In this document: piece after piece, positions 7,814-18,876 of the stretch
Layout of the letters: each line of letters starts with the position of its first letter
Position numbering within the stretch: the first letter of the stretch is position 1
From: Acidimicrobiia bacterium
Lineage (GTDB): Bacteria > Actinomycetota > Acidimicrobiia > IMCC26256 > JAOSJM01
Reading direction: 5' to 3'
Length of the DNA stretch: 64,000 nucleotides
Assembly: GCA_027494165.1 (NCBI GenBank)
Contig: JAOSJM010000005.1
Location: 62,001-126,000 of the forward strand
Translations under genes and position numbers: made by a program
The notes under the pieces: model-generated
Told to the model about the DNA's origin: nothing
Database searches by the model: none
What the model saw: the letters and a program-made list of their open reading frames with translations, nothing else

Positions 7814-9191
7814 GTGGCGTACGACGTGATCGTGGTCGGAGGGGGTGCCGCCGGGTCCGTCGCGGCCGCGGTGCTGGCCAAGGAGGGGAAGCGGGTCCTC
7901 CTGCTCGAGCGCGACCCGGTCCTCGCCGGCCGGGCCCGGTACTTCGACGTCGAGGGGTACAAGCTGCAGTGGGGCCCGCACCTGCTCGAGGATCCGGGCA
8001 GCGGGATCACCGCCATCCTGGGCTGGCTGGGCCACGACCTCGAGCACGGCCGCACCAACGACGGGATGGCGATCTGGGACGGCGACGGCTGGAAGGCCGC
8101 CGGCGAGGTGTACGGCTCCGGCCGCGAGGAGCTCGCGAAGGTCGCGGCCGAGATCGCCGGTCTCGACCTCGACGACCTCGACCGCTACGACCAGCAGTCC
8201 CTCCGCCAGTGGCTGTCGGAGCGGACGTCGCACGAGGGCGTCATGGGGCTCTTCGAGTTCATGGCCGTGCTCGAGGGACAGACCGGCGCCCCCGAGGACC
8301 ACTCGGCCAGCGACAACCTGTTCATGCGCTCGCTGCACCTGCGGGAGCGGCGCAAGCCCGGCTACTCGTACTGCCCGGTCGGCGGGTTCGACCAGCTCTT
8401 CGAGACCGTCGGAGCCATCGCCCAGGAGCACGGCGCCGAGGTCCGCCGGGGGGTCAGCGTGGCCTCCGTCGCCATCGAGGGCGGGCGGGCCCGTGGGGTC
8501 TACGTGGAGGAGGGTGAGCGGCGGATGGCCAACGAGGTGCTGCCGCTCGAGCGCATCGACGCGGAGGCGGTGATCCTCACCCTCCCCGTCTGGCAGGTCC
8601 TCGACCTGCTCCCCGAGGGCGCGCTGCCCGGGTGGTACCTGGAGCTGATGCAGCGACTCTGCGGGATCGACGCGCGCGGGAGCTGGATCGGCTTCTACGC
8701 CGGCCTGCCCGAGCCCGCCTACGCCTTCACCGAGCACGAGCTCGCGGCCTGGTTCACCACGCCGCGCACGGGCCTCCCGGGCTTCGGCTACCTGCACTCG
8801 AGCCTCGACCCCGGCACCGCGCCCGAGGGCGAGCACCTCTTCGTCTGCGGGGTCGCCTGCGACCTGCCGGCGGTGCGCGACCGCCAGCGGCTGGCCCGGC
8901 TCATGGCCGACTTCGAGACCGACATCGACGAGATGTACCCGGCGCTGCGGTCGGCCCGCTGGAAGGTCCGCCACGTCATCACGAACTTCGGCCTCAAGGC
9001 CCGCCCCGGCCTGGTCGGCGCCCTGCGACCCCACAACGTCGCCCCCCGGCGTCGAGGGGCTCCTGTTCGGGGGCGACACGTTCCGGGGTCGCTCCGTGGG
9101 GATCGACCGGGCGGCCCGCTCGGGGCTCACCTGCGCGGAGCTGGTGCTGGGCCGCCGGGTGCAGGGACTGGAGGGGACATGGCGCTACTGA
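7814..9191 (+). CDS. FAD-dependent oxidoreductase, phytoene desaturase-like (one-base frame break)
   Basis: An amine-oxidase/phytoene-desaturase-type flavoprotein of about 458 residues. The Rossmann dinucleotide site VIVVGGGAAGSVAAAVLAKEG is at the N-terminus. The C-terminal FAD motif GVEGLLFGGDTFRG and GIDRAARSGL appear only after a frame change at the six-C run 9042-9047, where one C seems extra. With that corrected, the protein ends at TGA 9189-9191, overlapping the next ATG. Without correction it would read into the NTF2-like gene and create a false fusion. Likely role: FAD-dependent desaturation or oxidation of a hydrophobic substrate. GTG 7814 is the first start after the promoter region. 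Confidence 0.8.
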
Positions 9192-9649
9192 GCAACGACC
9201 CGAACGACCCGGCCGAGGAGCTCGCCATCCGGGCCCTCACCGCCCGCTTCACCGACGCCGTGAACCGCCGTGACCCCGCGACGCTGGGGGGCCTGTTCGC
9301 GCCCGACGGCGAGTGGGTGGTACCGGGGATGGGCGAGACGGTCGGGCCCGCGGCCGTCACGGCCCAGCTCGAGACCCTGCTCTCCGGCTTCGACCTCCTC
9401 GTCCAGCTCGTGCACAGCGGCGAGGTCCGGGTCGACGGCGACCGGGCCTCGGCCCGCTGGTACCTCAGCGAGGTCGGCCGGGACGCGCAGGGCCAGGGTG
9501 TCCACTTCGTCGGCGTCTACCAGGACCGCCACGTGAAGGTCGGCGGGGAGTGGCGCTTCGCCCGGCGACGCTTCGACTTCCTCTACCGGGGCCGCACCGA
9601 GATGCCCGGGAAGGGTTACCCGTTCCCGGAGCTGGAAGGGGGACGCTGA
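9179..9649 (+). CDS. NTF2/SnoaL-like protein
   Basis: A 156-residue protein with the cone-shaped NTF2-like pattern: EELAIRALTARFTDAVNRRD, LFAPDGEWVVPG, VDGDRASARWYLSE and VYQDRHVKVGGEWRFARRRFDFLYRG. Members act as small isomerases, dehydratases, cyclases or hydroxylase partners. The exact role here is unknown. ATG 9179 overlaps the end of the FAD gene, and the stop overlaps the start of the crotonase at 9649, so the three are translationally coupled. A similar domain is fused to a crotonase at 25462-26534, which suggests that NTF2 and crotonase proteins work on the same substrate. Confidence 0.8.
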   Translation: MALLSNDPNDPAEELAIRALTARFTDAVNRRDPATLGGLFAPDGEWVVPGMGETVGPAAVTAQLETLLSGFDLLVQLVHSGEVRVDGDRASARWYLSEVGRDAQGQGVHFVGVYQDRHVKVGGEWRFARRRFDFLYRGRTEMPGKGYPFPELEGGR

Positions 9650-10420
9650 TGTCCGGCCTGCTCGTCGAGCAGCCCGCCGACGGGGTGGCGCTGCTGACCC
9701 TCAACCGCCCCGACCGGCTCAACGCCTTCGACGACGAGCTGCTCACCGACCTGCTCCCCCGCACGTTCGCCGACCTGGCCGGCGACGACTCGGTCCGGGC
9801 GGTGGTCGTCACCGGGGCGGGCCGGGGGTTCTCGTCGGGGGCCGACCTCGACTGCTCCGGCTTCCGCCAGCCCACGCCCACCGAAGGTGAACGCTTCGTG
9901 CGGGGGACCCACCGCACCCCCCGTGAACGTCCGGAAGATGGGCAAGCCCTCGATCGCGGCGGTCAACGGCCCCGCCATCGGGGCCGGCTTCGGCCTGGCC
10001 CTGGCCTGCGACATCCGTCTGGCGTCGCCGGCCGCCCGGTTCGGGGCGACCTTCATCGCCATGGGGCTCGTGCCCGACTACGGGGTCTCGTACTTCCTGC
10101 CCCGGGTGGTCGGCACCTCGACCGCCCTCGAGCTGCTCCTCACGGGCCGGATGGTCGACGCCGAGGAGGCCCGGGCCCTGGGGATCGTGTCGCGCGTCGA
10201 GGAGGACGTGGTCGGGGCCGCGGTCGAGCTGGCCATCACGATCGCGGCCCACCCTCCCCACGCGACCGGCATCACCCGGGCCAACGTGTACCGCTCGATG
10301 GAGCTCGACCTCGAGACCGAGGTGCTGGAGCAGGAGCCCCGGTCGCAGGCCGTGGCCCTGTTCGGCTCGGAGTTCCCCGAACGGTTCGCGGCGTGGACGA
10401 GGAAGATCCAGGGCCGGTAG
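9649..10420 (+). CDS. Enoyl-CoA hydratase/isomerase family protein (one-base frame break)
   Basis: A crotonase of about 256 residues. The first frame gives LLVEQPADGVALLTLNRPDR, LNAFDDELL and GAGRGFSSGADL. After the six-C run 9917-9922 (one C in excess) the other frame gives KPSIAAVNGPAIGAGFGLAL, ACDIRLAS and GLVPDYGVSYFLPRVVG. Both oxyanion-hole segments are therefore present and the gene is otherwise intact, so I treat the break as a sequence error. It lies between an NTF2-like gene and the carboxylase genes; hydration after carboxylation is a known order in the leucine and acyclic terpene pathways, but the real substrate is unproven. Confidence 0.85.
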
Positions 10421-10444
10421 GCGGTCCGGAGGGAGGAACCACCG

Positions 10445-12040
10445 GTGGACGTCCTGTCGACGAGGGTCGAGCCCTCGTCCGAGAGCTACCAGCACAACCG
10501 GGCCACGATGCTCGAGCGCCTGGCCGAGATCGAGCAGCTCCACGCCCAGAACCTCGCCGGCGGGGGCGAGAAGTACGTCGCCCGTCACCGCCAGCGGGGC
10601 AAGCTGCTGATCCGGGAGCGCATCGAGCTGCTGCTCGACCGGGACAGCTACTTCCTCGAGCTGAGCCCGCTGGCCGGCTGGGGCAGCCGCTTCCACGTGG
10701 GCGGCAGCATCGTCACCGGGGTCGGCCGGGTGTCGGGCGTCGAGTGCGTGATCTCGGGCAACGAGCCGACCGTGCGGGGCGGGACGATGAACCCGTTCAC
10801 GTCGAGGAAGTGGCTGCGGGCGCTCGACATCGCCCAGCAGAACCGGCTCCCGATGATCCAGCTCACCGAGTCGGGTGGTGGGGACCTCCCGACCCAGGCC
10901 GAGTCGTTCGTCGACGGCGGCAAGGTCTTCTACGACATGAGCCAGCTCTCGAAGGCCCGCATCCCCACCCTGTCGGTCGTGTTCGGGAACTCCACCGCGG
11001 GCGGGGCGTACGTCCCCGGCATGTCCGACTACACGGTGTTCATCCGGGAGCGGTCCAAGGTCTTCCTCGGCGGCCCGCCGCTGGTGAAGATGGCCACCGG
11101 CGAGGACGCCGACGAGGAGGAGCTCGGCGGCGGCGACATGCACGCCACCGTCTCGGGCGTCGCCGACTACCTGGCCAACGACGAGATCGAGGCCCTGCGC
11201 ATGGCCCGCCAGGTCGTCGCCCACTACCGCTGGCGCAAGCTCGGCGGCGACCCGACCCTCCCCGCCGACCCGCCCGTCCACGACCCCGACGAGCTGCTCG
11301 GGATCGCCTCGGCCGACCTGCGGGAGCCCTTCGACGCACGCGAGGTGATCGCCCGGATCGTCGACGGCTCGCGCTTCGAGGAGTTCAAGCCGCTGTGGGG
11401 GCGGGCCATCGTCACCGGCTTCGCCTCGCTCTTCGGGTACCCCGTCGGGATCGTCGCCAACAACGGCTACCTCGCCAACGAGGAGTCGGAGAAGGCCGCC
11501 CAGTTCATCTGGCTCTGCAACCAGCACGACACGCCGCTGCTGTTCCTCCAGAACACGACCGGCTACGTCGTGGGCACGATCTACGAGCAGCGCGGGATCA
11601 CCAAGGACGGCTCGAAGATGGTGCGGGCCGTCTCCAACTCCGAGGTCCCCCACATCACGCTGATGATGGGCGCCAGCTACGGCGCCGGGAACTACGGGAT
11701 GAGCGGCAAGGCCTACCGGCCCCGCTTCGTCTTCACCTGGCCGAACCACCGGGTCGGGATCATGGGTCCGAAGCAGATGGCCGGGGTCCTCTCGATCGTC
11801 GCCCGGGCCGCGGCCGAGGCCGCCGGGCGCGAGTACGACGAGGAGCAGGACGCGGCCATGCGGGCCCAGGTCGAGGACCAGCTCGACCGGGAGTCCACCG
11901 CGCTGTTCTCGACTGGTCGGCTGTGGGACGACGGCATCATCGACCCTCGCGACAGCCGCACCGTGCTCGGCATCGCCCTCTCGGCCGCCTACAACGGCCC
12001 GGTGAGGGGCAGCACCGATTTCGGCCCCGTCCGCCTCTGA
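10445..12040 (+). CDS. Biotin-dependent acyl-CoA carboxylase, carboxyltransferase beta subunit (methylcrotonyl/geranyl-CoA type)
   Basis: A 531-residue carboxyltransferase that moves CO2 from carboxybiotin to an acyl-CoA. Visible marks: HRQRGKLLIRERIELLLD, TESGGGDLP, FGNSTAGGAYVPGMSDY and NTTGYVVGTIYEQRGITKDG. Length and motifs match the methylcrotonyl-CoA carboxylase beta class, including geranyl-CoA carboxylases, rather than propionyl-CoA carboxylase. GTG 10445 has GGAGGAACC upstream. The biotin carboxylase subunit follows 14 bp later. A crotonase precedes it, as expected if the product is hydrated next (methylglutaconyl-CoA-like chemistry). Confidence 0.9.
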   Translation: MDVLSTRVEPSSESYQHNRATMLERLAEIEQLHAQNLAGGGEKYVARHRQRGKLLIRERIELLLDRDSYFLELSPLAGWGSRFHVGGSIVTGVGRVSGVECVISGNEPTVRGGTMNPFTSRKWLRALDIAQQNRLPMIQLTESGGGDLPTQAESFVDGGKVFYDMSQLSKARIPTLSVVFGNSTAGGAYVPGMSDYTVFIRERSKVFLGGPPLVKMATGEDADEEELGGGDMHATVSGVADYLANDEIEALRMARQVVAHYRWRKLGGDPTLPADPPVHDPDELLGIASADLREPFDAREVIARIVDGSRFEEFKPLWGRAIVTGFASLFGYPVGIVANNGYLANEESEKAAQFIWLCNQHDTPLLFLQNTTGYVVGTIYEQRGITKDGSKMVRAVSNSEVPHITLMMGASYGAGNYGMSGKAYRPRFVFTWPNHRVGIMGPKQMAGVLSIVARAAAEAAGREYDEEQDAAMRAQVEDQLDRESTALFSTGRLWDDGIIDPRDSRTVLGIALSAAYNGPVRGSTDFGPVRL

Positions 12041-12054
12041 CCCCGAAGCGAGCC

Positions 12055-14060
<2,006 letters not shown>

Positions 14061-14103
14061 CCGCGGGTCGCGTCGCGGGACCGGCTCCCGCGACGCGCCG
14101 CGG
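14061..14103. terminator. Long hairpin between convergent operons
   Basis: A 12-bp perfect stem (14069-14080 with 14086-14097, loop CCGGC) is extended by an outer 6-bp CCGCGG stem (14061-14066 with 14098-14103) after a two-base bulge. It fills the gap between a + stop at 14060 and a - stop at 14120. This fits a bidirectional terminator. Confidence 0.7.
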
Positions 14104-14119
14104 GACGATCAACCGGCGG

Positions 14120-15472
14120 TCAGTAGCGGGGCTCCTTCCAGCGGGGGGCGCCCCCCTCGCGCACGTGCTCGTCGAGGAGCTCGTCGGTGGCCTCCCAGTC
14201 GACGAGGGGGGTGCCCTCGGGCAGGCCCCACGGCCACTCGCCGTAGAGGGTCATGACGTGCTCGGGCGGCCGGCGCTCCGGCCAGCCCTCGATCCAGTCC
14301 CCGTACGGGCGGGCCCGGGCCAGGCGGGCCTCGCGCTCCTCCTTGCGGGCCAGCTCCGTGGCCTCGTGGTCGATGACCAGGTTGTCCTCCCGGTAGACCA
14401 CCTTGAAGACGTCGCGGGCCGTCCGGTGCGAGATCGTCTTCGACCGCAGGTCGTCCATCACCAGCTCGGCGTCACGCTCGAGGACGTCGCCGTACCCGGC
14501 CCCGGAGGGGGCGCAGGCGAGGAACAGGTCGCCCTCGACGAGCATCTCCATCCCCGAGTTCTGGTGCTTGAACATCCAGTCGCCCTCGATCCGCTCCACG
14601 GCCTCGTAGAGGTCGTGGGGGATCCGGTTCTGCGCCTTCAGCTCCTCGAGGTTGTGGTTCTGCACGAGCGCGAAGGCGACCGGACGGGAGGGGTACCCAC
14701 CCATGAGCCCGGGCGCCATGGGCCGGCCCGAGAAGCCGCCGATCGACACGGCGGCGACGCCGGGCACGCCGTGGATCTGGTACATGGCGTTCATCGAACG
14801 GCCGCCCCGGAACTTGCCGTAGCCCACCGCGTCCCGCCAGTAGACGTTCCGGTAGACGGGCAGCAGCGGGAACTGGTGCTCGATCTGCTCGGAGTCGAGG
14901 AACTCCCCGATCGCGCACCAGATGAACCCGCCCACGTCGATCCCGTCGGAATCCCAGCGGGCCCCCATCCCCACCCCGTTGGGGATCCCCTGGTCCCACG
15001 CCGAGAACGGCTGGCCGTGCGCGTCGACCCCGCCGACGGCCACCGTGTTCGAGGTCCCGGGCCAGCCGGCGACGACGTTGTCGTGCTCGGGCGACCCGAA
15101 CTTCATCTTCTCCATGCAGTTGTGCACGGCCGTGATCACCTGGGCGTGCGTCGCCACCCCGAGGGACGTGGCGTCCTCGGGGTCGGCCATGAAGAACGAC
15201 CCCTCCTGGAACTCGAAGCGGAACGGCTCGTAGTAGCCCGTGGTCGCCGGAAGCTCGTGGAACAGGTACTGGAACAGGTAGCAGGCGAACATCGCGATCT
15301 GCATGTGGGGGAACATGTTGAAGTTCCCCAGGAGCACGCGGGGGCTCCCGTAGTGACGGATCGTGCAGACCTCGCCCCGCTTCTCCACCTCGACCCGGCA
15401 GTTGATGAGCCCGTACTTCCCCTCGCCCGCGTTCTCCAGGAACACGTCCTGGCGGTAGATCCCGTCGTTCAT
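14120..15472 (-). CDS. Acetone-carboxylase-alpha-like / hydantoinase B family protein, C-terminal part
   Basis: A 450-residue piece of the HyuB/AcxB family. It opens with MNDGIYRQDVFLENAGEG, which corresponds to the middle of acetone carboxylase alpha (LPGTYRQVGFVDV region). Later it shows GGRSMNAMYQIHGVPG, GLMGGYPSRPVAFAL and GAGYGDVLERD, family features. It begins at an ATG overlapping the stop of the N-terminal part (ATGA at 15469-15472). In known enzymes the two parts are one chain, so either this is a natural split with coupled translation or one base is missing near 15475-15490; a single inserted base would join them into about 706 residues. Carboxylase partners (HyuA/AcxA, AcxC) are not in the window. 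Confidence 0.72.
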   Translation of the reverse strand: MNDGIYRQDVFLENAGEGKYGLINCRVEVEKRGEVCTIRHYGSPRVLLGNFNMFPHMQIAMFACYLFQYLFHELPATTGYYEPFRFEFQEGSFFMADPEDATSLGVATHAQVITAVHNCMEKMKFGSPEHDNVVAGWPGTSNTVAVGGVDAHGQPFSAWDQGIPNGVGMGARWDSDGIDVGGFIWCAIGEFLDSEQIEHQFPLLPVYRNVYWRDAVGYGKFRGGRSMNAMYQIHGVPGVAAVSIGGFSGRPMAPGLMGGYPSRPVAFALVQNHNLEELKAQNRIPHDLYEAVERIEGDWMFKHQNSGMEMLVEGDLFLACAPSGAGYGDVLERDAELVMDDLRSKTISHRTARDVFKVVYREDNLVIDHEATELARKEEREARLARARPYGDWIEGWPERRPPEHVMTLYGEWPWGLPEGTPLVDWEATDELLDEHVREGGAPRWKEPRY

Positions 15473-16239
15473 CGACGCCAGCTCTCGCGGGCCGCCGCCA
15501 CGCCCTCGTCGATCATCCGCCGCATCGACCCGATGAGGAAATCGACGCCCTTCTTGGCGATGATCTCGTGGCATCGGGTCTCGAGGATGTGGCACGCCGC
15601 GGCCCGGGCCTTGATGTCGAGGGTCTGCATCCGCGGGTCGCGGACCATGTTCTCCATCATCTCCATCATGTCGGCCCGCAACTGGTAGTTGATGCCGATC
15701 TTGATGGGCGACAGGATCATGCCCTCGTCGTAACGGCTCTGCGCCGAGGGAGGGTTGCCGCCCGGCTCCTTGGCCCCGGTCTCGGTCTCGTGGCTCGCGG
15801 CGGCCACCCAGGCCACGATCTCGCCCTCCCAGAACACCGGCATGAAGAGGATCTGGTCCGGGGAGTGGATCCCGCCGTAGAGCGCGTCGTTGGCGTAGAA
15901 CATGTCGCCCTCGTGGATGCCCACCGAGGGCTCCTCGTAGAACCAGCGCATCATCCACTTGATGCCGATCGAGGCGTTGATGAGGTGGAGCTGAGTCCCC
16001 ATGATCCCCACCGCCAGGTCCCCCTGGCGGGTGTAGATCCCGACGGCCGCGTCCCCGGCCTCGATCATGGGGCTGATCCCCATCCGGGAGAACGTCTGGT
16101 AGGCCTCCCAGCAGGACAGCTCCATCTTGTTGCGGTAGATCTCGAAGTCACCCCGCTCGACGCTCTCCATCGCCCGCAGCTCGCGGTTGGTGGCCGGCTC
16201 CGGACGCCAGTGCTTGAGCAGGTTCGGATCACGCGGCAC
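15469..16239 (-). CDS. Acetone-carboxylase-alpha-like / hydantoinase B family protein, N-terminal part
   Basis: A 256-residue piece with the N-terminal features of AcxB-like proteins: GDMFYANDALYGGIHSPDQI, MPVFWEGEIVAWVAAASHET and ETGAKEPGG. These align with the GNVHPCDIH, PIFWEGELIGWV and DTGAVGPG segments I recall for acetone carboxylase alpha. GTG 16239 is preferred over an upstream start because it follows a GGGGGGA ribosome site and keeps PRDPNLLKHWRPEP. Acetone carboxylase carboxylates ketones or activated phenols at ATP cost; the substrate here is unknown. Upstream neighbours on the same strand are an SDR and a FAD oxidoreductase, which could generate the ketone. Confidence 0.72.
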   Translation of the reverse strand: MPRDPNLLKHWRPEPATNRELRAMESVERGDFEIYRNKMELSCWEAYQTFSRMGISPMIEAGDAAVGIYTRQGDLAVGIMGTQLHLINASIGIKWMMRWFYEEPSVGIHEGDMFYANDALYGGIHSPDQILFMPVFWEGEIVAWVAAASHETETGAKEPGGNPPSAQSRYDEGMILSPIKIGINYQLRADMMEMMENMVRDPRMQTLDIKARAAACHILETRCHEIIAKKGVDFLIGSMRRMIDEGVAAARESWRR

Positions 16240-16365
16240 GGGTCCCCCCTTCGGTCCGCGAAGCTCCCCCGAGCTCCCCCGGCCGAGGCTAGGCGACCGG
16301 CGAGGCCCGCGGGCGTCACCCACCGCTCATCCTCTGCGGTCGCCCCGGTGGCCGGGCGCCGGCGG

Positions 16366-17184
16366 TCAGTGGTCGAGCCGGAAGTGCCCGGGCATCCCGG
16401 ACGGCCAGAGGTCGCCCCACTGGTGCTGGCCACCGTCGACGGTGAGCACGACCCCGGTGAGGAACGACCCCGACGGTCCCGAGAGGTAGGCCACGGCCTC
16501 GGCGACGTCCAGGGACTCCCCCATGCGGCGCATCGGGTTGCTGTCCCTGAAGCGGGCCGCCGCCTCCGCCGGGTACACGCCGTGACCCTCGGTCTCGATC
16601 GCCCCGGCGGACACGCAGTTGGCCCGGATGCCGTACGGCGCCCACTCGGTCGACACGGTCCTCGTCGCGCACACGACGCCGGCCCGCGCGGCGCCCGAGT
16701 GCACGACCTGCGGGGTCCCGCGCTCGGTGTTGAGGACGATGTTCACGATGCTCCCCGGGTGGCCCTCGTCGCGCCAGCGACGGGCGGCGGCCTGCATCAT
16801 GTACCAGGTCCCGTTGAGGTTGGTGTCCACGACGGCCCGCCAGCCGCGGTCCTCGAGGTCGATGGACGGCGTGGGGAACTGGCCCCCGGCGTTGTTCACG
16901 AGGTGGTCGAGACGACCCCAGCGGTCCCACACCTCGGCGACCAGCGCGTCGACCTGGTCGCGCTCGCGGATCGACATCGGCCGGACGAGCGTCTCGGTAC
17001 CGAGCGCATGCTCGATCGTGCCGGCGGTCTCCCGCAGAGGCCCCTCGCGCCGGCCGCAGATCGCCACCCGGGCGCCCAGGCGCGCGAAGAGGGTGGCGAT
17101 GACGCGCCCGATGCCGGTCCCCCCTCCCGAGACGAGAGCGACCTGCCCGTCGAACAGGCCGTCGCGGAAGACCGTCGGCCGCAT
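16366..17184 (-). CDS. Short-chain dehydrogenase/reductase, 2,4-dienoyl-CoA reductase-like
   Basis: A 272-residue Rossmann protein with nucleotide motif SGGGTGIGR, the NNAGGQFP motif and C-terminal TGVVLTVDGGQ. At the place of the usual YxxxK catalytic pair it reads VVHSGAARAGV, with no tyrosine. Loss of this Tyr together with PQ.VHS and VSTEWAPYGIR is typical of 2,4-dienoyl-CoA reductases and related enoyl reductases. The likely reaction is NADPH-dependent reduction of an unsaturated acyl-CoA. It lies three bases from the FAD oxidoreductase and 126 bp before the AcxB-like gene, so probably one operon. Confidence 0.82.
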   Translation of the reverse strand: MRPTVFRDGLFDGQVALVSGGGTGIGRVIATLFARLGARVAICGRREGPLRETAGTIEHALGTETLVRPMSIRERDQVDALVAEVWDRWGRLDHLVNNAGGQFPTPSIDLEDRGWRAVVDTNLNGTWYMMQAAARRWRDEGHPGSIVNIVLNTERGTPQVVHSGAARAGVVCATRTVSTEWAPYGIRANCVSAGAIETEGHGVYPAEAAARFRDSNPMRRMGESLDVAEAVAYLSGPSGSFLTGVVLTVDGGQHQWGDLWPSGMPGHFRLDH

Positions 17185-17187
17185 CGG

Positions 17188-18703
17188 TCAGCGCATCGCC
17201 GGCGGCAGGAGGACCCGGAAGTCGCGGTCGGCCACCGCGCTCGCGCACAGCACGGCACCGTGGGCGGCCCCGTTCGTCCCGACGTCGGTCTGGGTCACGG
17301 TGTCGCCGGTGAAGAAGAGGTTCCGGACCAGGGGGTGGCGCACCGGCGGCCTGCGGTCGCCGGTGAGGCCGGGCCCGGGGTGGACGCCGTAGACGGCGGG
17401 AGCGGCGACCATGATGTACCACTCGACCAGGTCGTCGAAGCCCGGGTACTGCTCGCGCATGAAGGCGAACTTGGCGTCCATGACCTCTCGGACCACGGCC
17501 TGGTCGTGGATCTCGTCGGGGTCCTTGGCCGACATCCCCACCCACGTCTGGAGGAGGCAGCCGTCGGCGCCCTGCTGGCGGGTGGGGTCGATGATGCTCG
17601 TCTGCTCGAACCCGTAGACGGTGGCGTCGCCCCGCAGCTTCGGGCCCTCGAGGCCGTCGAGGACGAACATGCCCTTCGGGAAGCGGGTCTCGATCGGCTG
17701 GCGCAGCTTCACGTGCCCGAGGAGGCCGGGCATCGGGAAGATGGCCTTGATCCGCTCGACGAGCTCGGCGGGGAAGGTCTCCTCCGGGACGATGCGGAAC
17801 ACCCGGTTCATCGGGAGGTTCGACACGACGAAGCGGGCGTCGACCCGGCTCCGCCGCCCGGCCTCCTCCACGACGACCCCCTGGGCCCGGTGCCGCTCGA
17901 TGATCACCTCGTCGACCCGGGCGCCGGTCCGGATCTCGCCGCCGCTCTCCCGGATCACCTCGGCGAAGGTGTCCACGGCGCTCTTGAAGCCCGACCGGAC
18001 GTCGCCCATGCCCCCACCCAGGCTCAGGTGGCGACCCGACGCCGAGGTCATGTTGTTGCACATGATCCAGTCGCCCGCCGAGATCCGCTCGACGTCGTTC
18101 ACCCCCATCTGGAACTTGGCGAGGACGGCGTAGTAGTCGCGGACGTTCTCGTCGTCGGTGACGAGCTCGAGGTAGGAGCGCAGGCCCACGTGGTTGAACT
18201 CGGCTGCCTCCGCGTTCGAGATCAGCGCCCGCTCGGCCGCGACCCGGGTCCGCTCCCGGACGGACTCCTTGGGCCAGCGGTCGGCCACGTCGCGCATCTC
18301 CACCCAGTCGCCGTCCCGGTGGTAGAGGAGGCCGACCTGCGGGTCGACGTCGATGCGCTTCCCGAAGTACCGGGCCAGGGTCGAGTAGCGACACCGGTCA
18401 CCCGCGGAGACGCCGTGCCATCCCCCGTCGAGGATGTGCTGCTCGAAGAGGCCGCCGTCGACGATCTGGGCCAGCGACGGCTCCGAGTCGACGATCCGCA
18501 ACCCGGCGCAGCCGGCCAGGAGGTCCCGGTACTCGGTGGCCGAGTACGTGCCGTGGGGCCCGCCGAAGGAGACCACCCGGCCGCCGATGATCGGCTCCTT
18601 CTCGAGGACGAGGACCTTCATCCCGGCGACCCCGGCGAGGATCGCCCCGGTGATCATCCCCCAGCCCCGCACCGACGATGACGACGTCGTGGTCCTCGGC
18701 CAT
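17188..18703 (-). CDS. FAD-dependent oxidoreductase, phytoene desaturase-like (frame break near start)
   Basis: About 504 residues. The real start is ATG 18703 (AEDHDVVIVGAGLG). After the five-C run 18658-18662 (one base too many, or two missing) the frame continues as MITGAILAGVAGMKVLVLEKE, PIIGGRVVSFGG. The dinucleotide-binding fold thus straddles the break. The C-terminal FAD segment is LVRNLFFTGDTVTQTDVGTNGAAHG. Family: COG1233-type desaturases/oxidases. It is a second member beside the one at 7814. With the following SDR it forms a redox pair. An imperfect palindrome lies 60 bp upstream. Confidence 0.8.
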
Positions 18704-18763
18704 CGGGCCTCCTCCTGTTCCGGCCCGGACGCCGGCCTCCGCCACCGGCGGCGGCGCCCGGGG

Positions 18764-18783
18764 TTTCTACGCCTGTGTCGAAA
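18764..18783. promoter_or_regulatory. Imperfect 20-bp palindrome upstream of the FAD gene
   Basis: TTTCTACGCCTGTGTCGAAA pairs at 8 of 10 positions. It lies in the 173-bp gap between the TetR gene and the FAD gene. The GTTTCTAC half also occurs in the AT-rich palindrome at 22547-22562 (minus strand), so the TetR at 18877 might bind both. Otherwise nothing distinct is seen in the gap. Confidence 0.35.
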
Positions 18784-18876
18784 GTATGGGCGCAGTATCA
18801 CCCCCGTCGGGGACGTTGTCAAGATGCGGCCTTCGGGTGGGACCGGCGAGGCGGCCGTCCCGTCACGAGGGCGAGG

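Noticed and set aside
7814-9649. Apparent fusion of the FAD oxidoreductase with the NTF2-like protein.
   Set aside because: Caused by an extra C at 9042-9047; in the corrected frame the FAD protein has its own C-terminal motif and stop at 9191.
15568-18681. A 1037-codon open frame on the plus strand, and other very long frames opposite real genes (for example 1040-3043 minus, 38408-40270 plus, 48504-51800 plus).
   Set aside because: These are shadows of GC-rich genes: no recognisable domains, Arg/Gly/Pro/His-rich composition, and they oppose well-supported CDSs.
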